A stretch of DNA of 64,000 bases from Asterella californica (lineage: Eukaryota; Streptophyta; Marchantiopsida; Marchantiales; Aytoniaceae), in NCBI GenBank assembly GCA_036924285.1, contig JAYKYS010000008.1:14803001-14867000 (forward strand), given 5' to 3'. Every line of letters starts with the position of its first letter. The first letter of the stretch is position 1. Both the position numbers and the translations under genes were made by a program. Below the pieces are notes generated by a model. That model searched no databases. It saw nothing but the letters and a program-made list of their open reading frames with translations, and had not been told where the DNA came from. This document shows, in pieces, positions 43,301-56,089 of this stretch.

Positions 43301-44600
43301 CAGATTCTGGTATGCTAGACGAAGTTTGCAAGGTTCCCGGAGGTCGACGAATGGGGCAGCCAATGGTGTCGAATTCAGCTGGTCCATGTTGTGACTAAAT
43401 TTCATTCTAGTTAGGACCTCGGCCTAGGTTAATTACAAAAGTCAGGAGGACTACTACTACTTTGGTTCCTGTGGCAACAACGTTGCTTCCGCTAGCTCTC
43501 CATGCCACTTGGTGGGCATGCCCTTTCCTTGATCGAAGTTTATATTCTTCACGTACACCAGAAGAAGTCGACAAAACCAAAGAAAGGTTCAGAAGAATGT
43601 ATATATCGTTTCCAGATCCAAGAGTCGATAGCGTGAGAAATGATCAAACCATAAGTTAAATTTGTCAAGTGCGCCCGCGCGGTCGGTCGGTCAGTCTGGT
43701 TTCCAAGTAACGGAACGGGTGAGACCTACCTACGGCTATGGTCGGTTTGGTCGAACTTGACTTTACATCTGTCTTCTGTGGTTTGGTTTCAGGTTTCGAG
43801 TCTCCACTTGCGTTTAGTTGCAATGGTGGACCCGAGGCTCGAAGAATCGGTACTTCGGTCCCACTGATTTTATGCGCTCAGAGTTACGTTCCACGAAAGC
43901 AGAAAGGTCCAATTGGAAGACGACCACGTCGAGCTGAAACTCCACTGGGACCGGTGGTTAGTACATACCCCGAGGGAGGGAGGGAGTAACCTAATGATCG
44001 GCAGCCTATGCTTCCTGCTGCTAGCTCGAGCTCGAGTCGAATATACACAATCCTCCCTAGAACTCTAGGTAATCATAATATTCTCGGGCCGCGTATAATC
44101 AGTCAACTTCTTCACATACGAGAATTTACCCTCAAAGTTACTAACATTCTTCTGAACTCCACCCACAGCAACCGCGAGCTCGAGCAGATCGGCTATCAAG
44201 TAAACGCTGCCAACGACTGCAACGACACACTCAGAACTGCTGGACCCTCCCTCACGCGAGCACGTCTCCTCAACTGGATATGTAATATATCTCTTCTGTA
44301 AAGCTTGGAACACTAAAGTTGCTAGTATGTTGACGGTTACGTGCACGTGGTGTACTAGAGATCGTCGAGAGCAGTAGACTGGTGATCATGACCACCGAGA
44401 AATCTTTGATTGTAGGAACTGTAAATCACTGAATGCGAATGCTATGGGGATTACAACGTAGCCGATTCTTTTATAATCGGATCGAGGAGTCTTCTTCGAT
44501 AGATTTTTGTTCTGTTCTTGTGCTCAGCTTGTCAACCGTCATGATCAGTTTGACTACGTACGTACTGGCCATGGAATCTGAAGCCTTGAGAGATGCCCGC
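40359..44600. other. Non-coding stretch with one more palindrome
   Basis: No supported gene. An 11-bp-arm palindrome lies at 42110-42132 (TAAGCTTAGGA around one A). The frames at 43462-43659 and 43738-43989 lack recognisable domains. Confidence 0.5.
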
Positions 44601-44687
44601 GCCTGCAAATTAATTAAGGACCACGTACCGATTAGCGATACATATATATGCGCCTGCAAATTAATTAAGGGCCACGTACCGATTACC
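44601..44687. repeat. 51-bp tandem duplication
   Basis: GCCTGCAAATTAATTAAGG at 44601 recurs at 44652, followed in both units by CCACGTACCGATTA. Each unit holds the palindrome TTAATTAA. Confidence 0.9.
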
Positions 44688-47600
44688 ATATATATACTCA
44701 AATTGCAAGATTCTTCAGCGTAACTAAATTTCGTTCTATAGCTCTGATGAGTGCTAGTTCCAGTTCGTGGTTTTCAAATATACATTCTTAATTAATTAGA
44801 GCTCTTGTTCCAAGGCTTATGATTTTGCGGGTTTTCAAAACCGAACGTGCTCACGATCCTCTGTGCTTGCTTGAGACGCTGGCTGACATCGCAGATCAAC
44901 CAAGCACAGAGCATCTAGATCTACAGTAGATATCTGAAACCTTGTGTTAATTGTGCGTGCACGCACAGAGGCGGATTCGATCAACGTTACCTTAAGTCTC
45001 AGCTAGCAATTCAACGCTCAACGGCTGAAGTTGCAGTTTCTCCTCCGCGTGCTTCGCACATGCGAGTGTGCGATACATTACTGAGTCACAATATTCGAAC
45101 ATCGGACGTTTTTCCCTAGATCTTGTAAGAAAGAAATAAAATTCGAAATTAATGTCCTGTACACGTCTGACTAACTCCTGGAAGTAATGAAATTTCTCAG
45201 GCGGCTCAGACCAGGAAAAAAATTCGAATTCACCTGCAGATGTCTCCGCAACAAGTCTAGATCTGCTGTTAGAACCCAGAAGCTAAGGCTTATACTTTGC
45301 TTGCAGTAGAATTAGTGAATAAACGTTAACACGAACAAAGTAGTCATATCCTTCCACGGGACTTGCAGTATGTATATATGAGCTCGAGGTTAGCTCTTGG
45401 ACCGTGATCTACGACCGAAGATAGAGTACAGGAAAAGCTTTAGACTACTTCACTGCAAAGTTTTCACCAGCTCCGAAGTATTCCTAGAGTATAGAACTCT
45501 CGAACTAGCCAGATAAAACTGAAGGGTCGAATCAAAATCGTACTGTGTCATGTACACTGCCAGTTCAAGATTCCCTTCCGCGCGGAACAGCTGATTCTTT
45601 TATGGGGATCGTTATCAGGGATTCAGAAACATATGATATGACGAGCCGGCTACAAGTCTAAGCTAGCGCTGCTGATCGTGCATGAGCCAAGCCAAGCAGA
45701 ATTCAATTCGTGCACTGATATACTATATCAGTGATTTACAACGTTAACGTGCAAAGCATAATTGGCCAAGTGCCTCTTCCTTACTCGTGCTCATTATTTG
45801 ACGTGCTTGAGAATCTTATCCTGATATGATTGTAAATTAAAGCATGCATGATAGGTTTGCATATTACTGTCCTCGTCTATCATGATCAACTGGACATGTG
45901 ACCATGATACGAATTCTTAATCTGCTCTAGGCAGTTATCATGATCAGAGATATAGACTAAGTTCATACCCGTGAAGAAGATAGGTACCGGGCAGTTCCTT
46001 GCAGGATTGAATTATAGATTCTTGTAGGGTAAAATTCTCTGCACACTTGTCCTTCACAGCTAGTAAAATTCTAGTGTAAGCTTGCAACTGGAATGTCATG
46101 TGTTTTCAGAAGAAGCCAGAAGGTAAAGTTTCCCACTGACGTATCATGATCAGTTACAAGTGCCCGGCCCTGAAATCGATTCACTCAATCATGATCACTA
46201 ACTGTCAGTGACATGATCAGACGATAGCTTAATAAGCTTTGAGTTCCCAGACATTCAACGTTTTAGCTCATATTAAGCGTACATGTATGGATCCGTACAA
46301 CTGTACGGGTCTGGGTCATGAATAAATAAATTTTCCGATTGATAATTCTCTCGAAAACCTTTTTGTAAAATTAACCCAAGTTGGGGCGAATCTCGACCTC
46401 TTTCGGAATTAAAAGAACACGTTCACTGATCGGGTGAGGAACACGATACACTATCTTTTCCAAGCTTAGCCAGCTCAGTGCTCATTACTCTCTGTTCCAT
46501 ATTATTCTTCTCGCTTCTGGACGACAGACTGTGCACGTGCAGAAAATAAGTAGATATTTTCGAGGTCAAATTAATTAACCCATTAATTTCGTGAAGGTGC
46601 GAAAATCCATGATGCCCTGCCTCAAAAGTGGATAAAGATTAGAATTTAGCTATTCTGTGCGAGATTTTATTCTCAATGTGGTACGTACCGAACTCTGTTA
46701 TCCTAGTGATCATGAATCATTCTTCCGTGTAGTTTCTCTGTGCACGGTATCCGCATGTATTGAGGAGTACAACGGTGGGGTTGGTGTTGCTACCGAATCT
46801 AGATGCAGCACTAAGTCTCGAAGGGTTTGGACCATCTGCCAAAGACATCTTTCAGTTGGTAAATCACATAGAATATCACCAAGGTAAGAACAAGCGTGAC
46901 AGGAATCTGCAGTTTGAGCAACATTTAAGAACTTTCCAAAGTGGATATTTAATTTGTGAATCCTTCAGTGCGTCGAGCAGAAAACTTACTAGACCTTCAA
47001 ACGACCCCTAGCTAGCCTTACTGTAACTGGACGCTCAAGAAGGGGCACTGGGTTATATAAAGAACTACTTGTGTCACGGTAATCCGTTCCCACACGAAAG
47101 GACGTACGAACGAAAGTTAACATCTCCACTGAAAGGTGTTCAATCCCCTTTTCTTCTCCTTCATGGCTAATGTCTTCAGAAGATGATGTCTTCTGAAGTA
47201 GACTTGCAAATCATGATACACCTTCGTGGAAACTGCATGCATATTAGCCCTCTTCTGAGTACATCTGACGTCAACGTTCGTTGCGTAACAGTTATCGAAT
47301 CAGTTAGAAGACATGGCATGAGAGCTAGCTAGATCTGGTTCAGGCTGAACAAAGTTGACGTCTTAGAAACAAAACTTCTCTCTTAACTGGAAACTACGAA
47401 TGTGCCGATTACGGAAGTTCTCAAGTACTGTGACTGAAAATATTTCGGGAAGGAGCGCTGTAAAGTTTCAAGCGTACAGACAATTGCACTGCTAATTTGG
47501 AGCTGAATTTGCAGAGCAGCTAAGGCCAAAACTCAAAAAAACGCGATGATGGTTTTGCGTGTGTTCATAATCTTGAAGGTGCACATGCAGAAACACATTT

Positions 47601-49537
47601 ACAAGCATGTACAGGTGTTCGAAATAATTTCTTCGATTCGCTGCGATGAAGCAGGCTAGATGCTCCTGCGATACTGTGCTCTGATACTTGTCTCATGAAT
47701 TGTTACTGTTCTATAGCTACCGAAAGTGCATAATTAATCACCTATATATGCACGTGGTGCCAGTTCTTCCTTTCGTTTACCATTTAATCATGTGACTCGT
47801 TGTCGGGCTGTAGCGTGAGCTTCGCCACCAGCTTGAGCAATAATTTTCATCTTCGGTTTAAATCAAGGACGAAAGTCCTTAATTTATTGCCAAGTTGCCG
47901 TGCTGACTGCATTGCAAGTGTGAAGACCTGTGACGGATTTCGTCGAATCTGTCTCAAATGCTGAAATCATATATAGTTTTCTCATACGAACATTTACAGG
48001 CTTTTCTAACAACTCCTTTCTGATAACATTCGATTCCTTGTCCTCATGATCAGTCTCTGGAGTCGTACGTAGTTTCAGTGTCTGCCAATGAACTGATTGA
48101 TTCCTTCATTACATGTACAGATAGACTTCTGTGCAGGAAAATGTCATCTAGATACTGAATGAATTCGATCGTCTACGTGACCAAAATAAACTGGGAAGGA
48201 ATTAAGATCAAAGACACTGTACAGACTAGATATTCATGAAAAAGACTCTAGTGTTTCAAAGTTCGACATCTGTAAGCTTCGCAGTTCGTTTCCTGCGATT
48301 CTGAGCTCTTCTGCTGCAGCACATCAATATCAGTGTACCCCACCAGTCAAACTTTCTCTCACGGAACAACAATTGTTAAAGCAGGGCAAGATAACAATTG
48401 ACAATTAAAAATGAATAGATATAATGCTGCAAGTCTTACCAAAATCAGAAGATTCTGACTGCGCCCATCCAAGACTGTTCGGTTTCTTCGTCTGCAGAAA
48501 AGGTAGACCATTTAATTAATTACTGCAGCCGGCCGGCCGGGTGAGTTTCCTGGTGACTGAATGATCATGACAGCAGCTTTTGGATTGAGCAGACTCAGTC
48601 CGTTTCAGATTTCTATAGCTTGCGCCGCGTCTCTGCATCTAGATTGTGCCCTAGGTAGCCTAGCCTACCTTGAGACGAGAAGATTCGAATGTAGCCATAG
48701 CTGCGGCGGTTGTTGACCACTTTGAATATGAGTCAGATTCCTTACCAGCAGATCTACAGCAGATAGCGAGAGAGAGAGAGAGCACAAGGACCTATACGTT
48801 CTGATAGAAGAAAGGTACGGACTGTCTTGCTTGTGTACGTGGAGGTTGAAACAAGTTGCCTGCAGCAGCAGCAGAAAAGAAGATGTTTTGCAATTGCAAT
48901 CAGGGCGTTCATTTGTCGTGGAAAGATCACAGGAATCTTTCTATCTTGTAATATCTAGAGAAAATATATGGCTAGCCGAGGGAGGGTGATGCAAACCGAA
49001 CAGCAGCAAGCAGTTGACCCACCTATATGATCCACCTTAATTAAGGGAATATAGTTGGTCAAATTTCTAGACATTCGAAACTCGCGTGAACTTTCCGGAA
49101 AGTACCACTGCAATGATTGAGCCTTCTATTCAAGCGTGGAGCTGTCGACGACGTCGAGTTCGTTGCAGTTTCCAGCATCGATCGGTCAGTTCAGTCGGTA
49201 TCTAGATCACCTTTCCAACGACTAGCCGGCGCGTGAGATGAGCCCTAGATATGTATATACAGCTCAGTTCCTCCTTCTGAAATACTGAGTCAGAGCTTGA
49301 TGAATTAAACAACCATCCATCCAGTAAGGATCCAACCATCCGCCAGTAAGGATTTCAATCAATCAGTCCCAGTCTCATTCTCACCCACGTTGTGTCTGTG
49401 TTATGCACAGAAACCTTCACTCCCATGCCCACAGCGTCGAGATGAGTACCAGTCAGTTCAACTTTACAACATCTACTCCGGAACTCGACTGTCAAAGGCG
49501 AACTCGTTTTCTTTATAAGAACCTGCGCACTTATTCT
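44688..49537. other. Non-coding stretch rich in CATGATCA motifs and small palindromes
   Basis: No gene recognised. Exact ATCATGATCA occurs at 45879, 45937, 46143 and 46188. Hairpins lie at 45713-45733 (10-bp arms) and 47174-47198 (10-bp arms). A GA microsatellite lies near 48767. Confidence 0.5.
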
Positions 49538-49564
49538 TACGAAGAGCTTGACAAGCTCTTCGTA
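49538..49564. repeat. Palindrome, 13-bp arms
   Basis: TACGAAGAGCTTG and its complement around a single A. It lies 14 bases before a second hairpin and near the outer end of the large inverted repeat. Confidence 0.9.
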
Positions 49565-49578
49565 CAATGTATCATGAA

Positions 49579-49619
49579 ACTAATGAACCTGCAGTTTGCG
49601 CTCCAGCAGGTTCATTAGT
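49579..49619. repeat. Hairpin, 14-bp arms
   Basis: ACTAATGAACCTGC and its complement with a 13-base loop. It ends 12 bases before the large inverted repeat begins. Confidence 0.9.
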
Positions 49620-49631
49620 CCCTTCGAATTC

Positions 49632-52240
49632 GTAAGCATCTCTTTCTCGAGCTCGCATGTTTAGCCTCTTTCCTCTAGTGACACCCATTTTGTTAAGAAA
49701 GCTTCAGAATCTGTTTAATAATCACGGTCCAAGTTGACTTGTGAATGTCCATGGTATTCTTCTGCAAAATCAAAACAGTATTCTAAGAAAATTCATGTCC
49801 ATGATGAGGAATGATGAGTATGAATAAAAAACGCTGTAAGGCTGTCCAAGAATCTTCGATCAATCAGGTTCAACTCTTAAAGGTTTACTCATCGTGTGTA
49901 TATAGTCTTTCACATTAAGTTTCAGAGGTCAAAGAATCTCTTCTGAAACGTCTAAAAGCCTCCAGAGAAGATTGTTAGGTTTTCCTCAGAGCTCTTCGCC
50001 AAGTTGACGTTTCATTCCTCCCAAAAGTCAGAAACAAGAATACAAGTGAAAGAAAATTACCTCTGTACTGAATGCAACAGCTGGTGTAAACTGTCACGCA
50101 GATTAGATTACATTCACCCACCAGAGGTGTAAGACAGAGCGAAGGTTACATACACCCACCAGACTGAGAGGTGTAAGGGAGAACGAAAGTCCTTTAACAG
50201 AGATTCACGTACAGAGGAGTATGTCATATGGGCATGTCAAGGTTTACTGCCTGTTAAATAAGCATTCTCATGGATGGAACTGAAATAAACTGCCGAGATT
50301 CTGTAATACATTGAGAGAGCTCCAGTTCACGTACCGTGAATGGTTTGAACCACATAACAGCTTATGAAACACAAGCTTAGGCCTGTCCTAACAATTACTT
50401 CTTTATATAAACGGTACAGAAAGAAGGGCAGAACTAACACCCCATGCGAGTATCTTCCATCTTAAGTCATAAGATATGAGACACATCTCAAACATCATCT
50501 TACTCTCATCTCCGAATGTTGATGTTTTCATTATGCTCGGTAGCTCCTCGACATCAGAATCTCAAAAGGTGATTTACATAAGATTCTCGTACACTGAAAG
50601 CCCTAGCTCCTGAATCACTCAAAATATAAGAAACTTGGTTTTCAACACAGTTGATAACTGTTACGTATACAATTGAAGTTACTAGCTTTGAGTTTCTCCG
50701 AAGGGAAGTCGTAATATGTAATTCGATTACCACCACTAACATAATCTTGGTAAGGATAATCATGTGGTTTCGAAACTCAAGTTGGTCGTGACGTTGCAAG
50801 GGATTGTATTACTGTTCTTTGTACTTCTGAGCCGTTTGTAAACATCATTTCGTTTCTGCGTCTTCACTGGAATGGAAAAGATAAAATTCAGTAAACCTCA
50901 GAAAAGGTAGTGCTATGTACAAATGAAGGCAACTTGAAGATCAATGACATGGTTTCTCTCACATTAGACTCCTAGGTAAGATCACAGATGGGTGAATTTC
51001 CATTGAAGGATCTCATCAGAAAGCCATATGTGTGGGCTGTTGTATTGATTTCAAGCTTTGCCCAAGAAGCTGTAGTTGCGATTCCGAGGAGAATCGGTCA
51101 TGAAGAAACCATCTTCTCTTCATTTGTACATACTACATGTTTTGAGATATTTTCATTCTAGTCAATCAGACTTTGTTCTTCATGATCAGAATTCAGGACG
51201 CAGAAGCGAAATGGTATGTGCAAACGGCTGAGAAGTACAAAGAACCCTAATGCATTAATCCATAGCAACAACGACAACACCAACTTGAGTTTTGAAACCA
51301 CATGATTATGTTAGTGGTGGTAGTTAGTGGTGGTAGTCGAATTACGCACTCGACCTCCCTCAGGAGAAACTCAAAGCTAGCTAGTAACTTTAACTGTTAT
51401 GAACTGTCACAGTGTTGAAGACCAAGTTCTTTATGTGATCCAGGACCTAAAGATGACTGTGTACGAGAATCTTGCATGAACAGCTCTTTCAGATCCCAAT
51501 GTCAGAGGGGCTGCCAGGGATAATAAACATCTCAACAATCCGAGGAAAAGAGTAAATGATGCTTGAGTTGTGTTAAGATAGAAGATACTGGCATGGGGTG
51601 TAAGTTCTGCCCTTCTTTCTGCACCCTGTATATAAAGTAGTAATTGTTAGGACTGTAAGCCTTATGTTTGATAAGCTTTTATGCGGTTCAAAGCAATCAC
51701 CTGGTAGGTGAACTGTAGCTATCTCAACGTACTACAGAAGCTGGGCAGCTTATTTGAATTCCATCCGCGAGAATGTTTCTTTAACATGCAGTAAACCTCG
51801 AAACGCTACATAACATACTTCTTGTACGTGAAGGACCTTCTTCTCGCTTGCACCAGAGACCTCTGGTGGGTGTATGTAAGCTTTTGTATTCAGTACAAAG
51901 GCAATTTTCTTTCACTTGCATTCTTGTTTCTGACTTATGGGAGGAATCAAACGTTTGCGAAGCTGAGAAGAACCTAATTTATAACGAACTTCTCTGGACG
52001 TTTCTAGACGTTTCTAAGGGTTTACTCATCATGATGAGTAAACTGGTTCGATGATAAAGCCTGCCTTGTCTTTCCTCGTCATGGAACATGAAATTCCCTG
52101 GAATACTGGTTTGAAGTAGACCCATTGACATTCATAAATCAACTTGGGCCATGATAATAAGACAGATTCTGAAGCATATTTAACAAAGTGTGTTGGAGAG
52201 GCCTAGGAAAAGGTCAAACATGCGAAAAAGAGATACTTAC
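49632..52240. repeat. Large imperfect inverted repeat, arms ~1.1-1.3 kb
   Basis: The left arm, about 49632-50957, reads as the reverse complement of about 51104-52240, around a 146-bp spacer. Paired anchors include GTAAGCATCTC/GAGATACTTAC at the outer ends, CCAAGTTGA/TCAACTTGG, CCTAACAATTAC near 50387 with its complement near 51651, GTTCTTTGTACTTCT at 50814 with its complement ending at 51245, and ATGGTTTCT/AGAAACCAT at the inner ends. Arms differ by substitutions and indels, including an extra ~50-bp duplication in the left arm near 50130-50180. There is no ORF. It could be a foldback transposon or an inverted duplication able to produce hairpin RNA. Confidence 0.85.
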
Positions 52241-53297
52241 ACTACTTCACAGAACTCGAGGGAAAGTTCTGCTTTATTCTGATTCTGCGTTACCCCAGAA
52301 ACCTCACTTTTGCCTCCGCGACACGGCAGTTAGCTATTATAGTCCTTTACATAATATCTCCTTGAACTGTGAGTGTCACTAGTACTGTAACATACACAAT
52401 TCTGCAAACGAACGTACTTTCGAAGTTTGAAGGAAGGTTTTATGTTCGAATTCAATTTAGTGATTGTGAGCCTACTGACATGTGAAATTCAACTTGTTAG
52501 AAAGCCTCTGTAACTTCTGACTAGATTCAGCTCATCTCATCTCATCTCTGAAACAGAGTTGAAGTTCTTCCGATTATGATAATGACAGTCCATTGTCGGA
52601 AAGGAAGGCACTCAACACAGCTCTGGAAACTCTACAAGGGAAAACCAGACTTTAGGGACCCATAACTCGCGTCTAAACTCTCATACTTCATTGACTCACA
52701 TCTTACTAATGGGACTTGGTGTTCAGTATTCCTGCAAATGTGTCCTGTCCTGGTTTCTTCCTCCTTTCTCGTTCTCTCCTGTTTCTCTGTATACGGAAAG
52801 CCCAGCTTCACTGTTATAACTAGAAGTACACGTTTTGCCGCTGTCCTTCTTGTGATTCGAGTGCTCCGAGCAAATCGGAACATCGCAACTACTTTCTTTT
52901 TGAGTCCCATGACTCTTCTGAAGCCTCGTTGTCTTCATTTACGCGTGTCTTCATCACGTAAACTGAACATATCGAAAGGATTAAAGCTTCGAAAATGGAG
53001 AACTGAAGTGGGGAGAGTGCGAAGTACGACGTTGCAACGACAATAGTTTCACGGACAATCAATGAAGGATGGTGCAGTCGACACGGCGTTTCTCCCTTTA
53101 ACTCCAATCTCAGGATCTCGACTCCACTTGTCGAGAACCAGCCCTAACTTAGTCACTGACAGGTAAAAAACCCGGACTGCGCGTGGATGTTCTCCCGCAT
53201 TGCCATTTGTATGAGGCTTCAAAGTGGTTACCGACTGGTACAAAGAAGCTACGATATACTATTCACCAGAAATAAACTCCCGTGACCAAACACGTCT
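52241..53297. other. Non-coding stretch
   Basis: Overlapping short frames on both strands (for example 52738-53046) lack any domain I know. Nothing supported. Confidence 0.45.
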
Positions 53298-53394
53298 GTC
53301 TGTGGACGCGTCAAATCTGATGAGTCTGTCAGATCCAATCAGTCTGGTTGCTCATTCATTCGGGTAATGGGAGCTAACAGGCGCGTCCACAGAC
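53298..53394. repeat. 97-bp segment with 13-bp terminal inverted repeats
   Basis: GTCTGTGGACGCG at 53298-53310 and its perfect complement at 53382-53394. It has the size and form of a very small MITE, but I see no convincing target duplication. Confidence 0.6.
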
Positions 53395-53422
53395 CTATTC
53401 ATTTTATTCTATTTTATTTTCA

Positions 53423-53480
53423 GCAGAGGACCGAACTTGCACCTCCACGTTGAGAGGTGCAAGTGCAGAGGACCGAACTT
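53423..53480. repeat. 42-bp direct repeat with a hairpin between
   Basis: GCAGAGGACCGAACTT at 53423 and 53465. Between them CTTGCACCTC and its complement form a hairpin (53436-53463, 10-bp arms). Confidence 0.85.
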
Positions 53481-56089
53481 ACACGCGTTCTTACAGTTTG
53501 TGAATTAGAAAACTATGGCTAGTGCATTCTACTTTCGGTTTCGATTTGGTGTTTGAGATTCTTGTTGAGTTCTCGTCTGGGATGATTTCTGAGCTCGTTT
53601 CATGCTGGCTGCATGTCACTCTTCTGTCTCCTTGAACCCGAGGTTTCAGTCAATTCCTTAATTCATTCAGCACAACTTTGACCAACCCAAGCAGACAAGA
53701 CCAGGGCGCTGATCAGTTGAGTAGTGATCAGTTTGGTTAAAGTACTGTGGTCTACAAGGAAGTTGTTGTATGTTAGGATTTTCAGGGTAAGCTATTTCTT
53801 GGGTGGACATGTAGGAAAGATTGTCACACTACCACTACCGAACCAACTATGGTTCAGCATAGAAAGGAAGTATAAAACAAGTTCCGGAAGCTCTTCTCAC
53901 CTCTCCAAGGAAAGCAATCAATTTCATCGCTCTGCATTAGATAGATACTTCACGAAGACCTTGGAGAAGAGAGAGAATTCACGTCAACCCAAGAGTGGAC
54001 TCCCTAATACTCAAGTTGCAAACGATGAAGACAGTCGTATTCCTTTTGCAGCAATTGTATCTGTTACTTGAAACTGGAAATCCTGAACCTTATCTTCTCT
54101 TGGACACATCTTCCGCAAGAGTTCGAGCTCGAGGGTTCTGTCCCTTGGAACGTTGTGCCTTGGGCTCAATATACAACGCAAATGCAAGATGTGAGAGAGA
54201 TACTGTAAGTAAGCAAGCAACATCCTTTTTGCCGATGACTATCTCATTTGGTTTGTTTAATAGCTATAGCCTTTTCTAACCTTGTTCTTCTACCACTATC
54301 GATGTTGCATCCTTTTAAATGGTATTATTCAAGCTTCCTCTAAGTTCGGAGCAAACGTATCGTGCTTTCACTACTAAGTAGGGAGCACAGGTTTTTGAAC
54401 ACTCTCACTACATGTGCTACCGGTGTAATTCCTGATACTAGGTCAGACTCATGAGATTAGCTAATTTCTACGTTTTCTCTCTGCTGAATGTTTTGGACCA
54501 GAATGTCTACCAACATGTATGCACAGGATGGGTTTCGATGTGTCTTTCCTTGTGATGGTCGGTTTGAGCCATCTCGTCAGCCAAGTATCGAGAGACAGTG
54601 CAAATGTTTTTCTGAGGTGGAACAGAACTGACGAATTCGCTGTGGCTGACCGCAAATTCTGTAGTATATATTGGGTCTCGTAAACAACAGGACAACATAC
54701 CCGATACTTTGAACCAGCTCTTCGTCCTCGTTACTACTGGCTAGGAGAAGAGAGGTTCAAATGACGCTTGTCCAAGAGAGGTTTTTAAATTAGGATTGAC
54801 TGGCGTGGACTACGACTGATTCTTGTCGTAGGAAAAAGATGTGTTTCTCGTCCAAAAGTATAACCATGGGTATTAAACTTTAAGTTATTCGTACCTTCTC
54901 GTCGAGTGTTATTTGAGAATGCAGGATTTACGGCCCAACCCCTAATTACTCAACCTTATATTATCATAAGCAAGAGGAACTGTCAGTGATTGTGTCTGAA
55001 TGACTCTGCTTGAGCGTTGAAGGCTTGTCAATGAGTTGTTAGTTTCAAAGTTTGGTCGACACTCCAGCACGGCGACCTAGGATTGTAACCGAGATCTGTA
55101 ACCTTATTATATATATACACAGGAGGAACTTGAAATCTGTGCGGACTGAACTACGACTAACTAACTCATGAATGTACTTTCCGCCCTTCCTTCTTACTCC
55201 CCTAAGGGTTAGGGCACACGCTTTGAGTAGTTCTTGGAGTACCTTAGAGCTAATTGTCTGCAACCCCACCCAGAAACCATCACCCTGATTAAAAACTTTT
55301 TACTACGATCTTGGTACAAATTCGAAAGTTGATGTATCGCTACTCTCCTGCAATATACTCTGCTGTATATTCGATCGTTGTATGCAGCTCACTTGGATTG
55401 AGTCTGAAGTATCATAGTTTTTATGGGCTCGAAGAGTAACGGTTGAAGTTAATGGCTAAAATCCTAGACCCTAGATATGGGAATCTTCCTGTCAAAGCTC
55501 ACTCAGTTTTCGATTAGTTATTTAGCATTGACTTTCTACCCAATTCTTTTGGCCGTAGTGACTTAATACTGAAGCAGAGGTTATATATACCTGAACACTG
55601 TCAAGAGATCAGCTGCAGGACTTGGGCACCATGCTGTGCTTCTAACAGCTAGTAAAAGCTTCGAAGGATCGGATTCGAACTTTTAGGACTAGAGAGTTTG
55701 AACATGACACTGATCTCCCCCAACTTGTCAGCGAGGCAAGCGCCCGTGCCCAAGTATGACACTGTGCTCAATCTTACTTCACAGGGATGATTACAGATCT
55801 TGTGCATTCTCGGAGCTGTCGGTACTCATGATCATCATGGACTCTCAGAATGGAATAAGTTCTGATCCCTAAACTTTTTCAGTCCTATCGTTGCTGTAAC
55901 AGAAGTGAACTAGCCCAGAACGAGGTAATCCATAATCGCGTTCTCTCTATATGATCTATGATCTATGATCTGCCTCATCCACGAAAACGAGCTCTTTTAC
56001 GCAGGTTTGTCGTCATGTCGAAAATATTCGGTATTTTTCAGAATCACTGAAGATATTGGTTATTTATGAAGATGAGGGATGAATATACG
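53481..56089. other. Non-coding stretch
   Basis: No supported gene. A minus-strand frame at 55045-55269 faintly resembles a PPR repeat but is too short to call. ATGATCT is repeated three times near 55950. Confidence 0.45.

Noticed and set aside
43670..43700. GGTCGGTCGGTC run as a possible telomere- or quadruplex-like repeat
   Set aside because: Only about three units, with no longer array around it.
43738..43989. 83-codon plus-strand frame
   Set aside because: No recognisable family and no supporting neighbours; probably chance in a GC-richer patch.
52632..53243. Cluster of 60-100 codon frames on both strands
   Set aside because: Mutually overlapping and without domains; treated as chance.
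55045..55269. Minus-strand 74-codon frame with LLKACA...GKYIHELV, faintly like a PPR repeat
   Set aside because: Only one possible repeat, no flanking PPR motifs, and no ATG-supported longer frame. Too weak to call.
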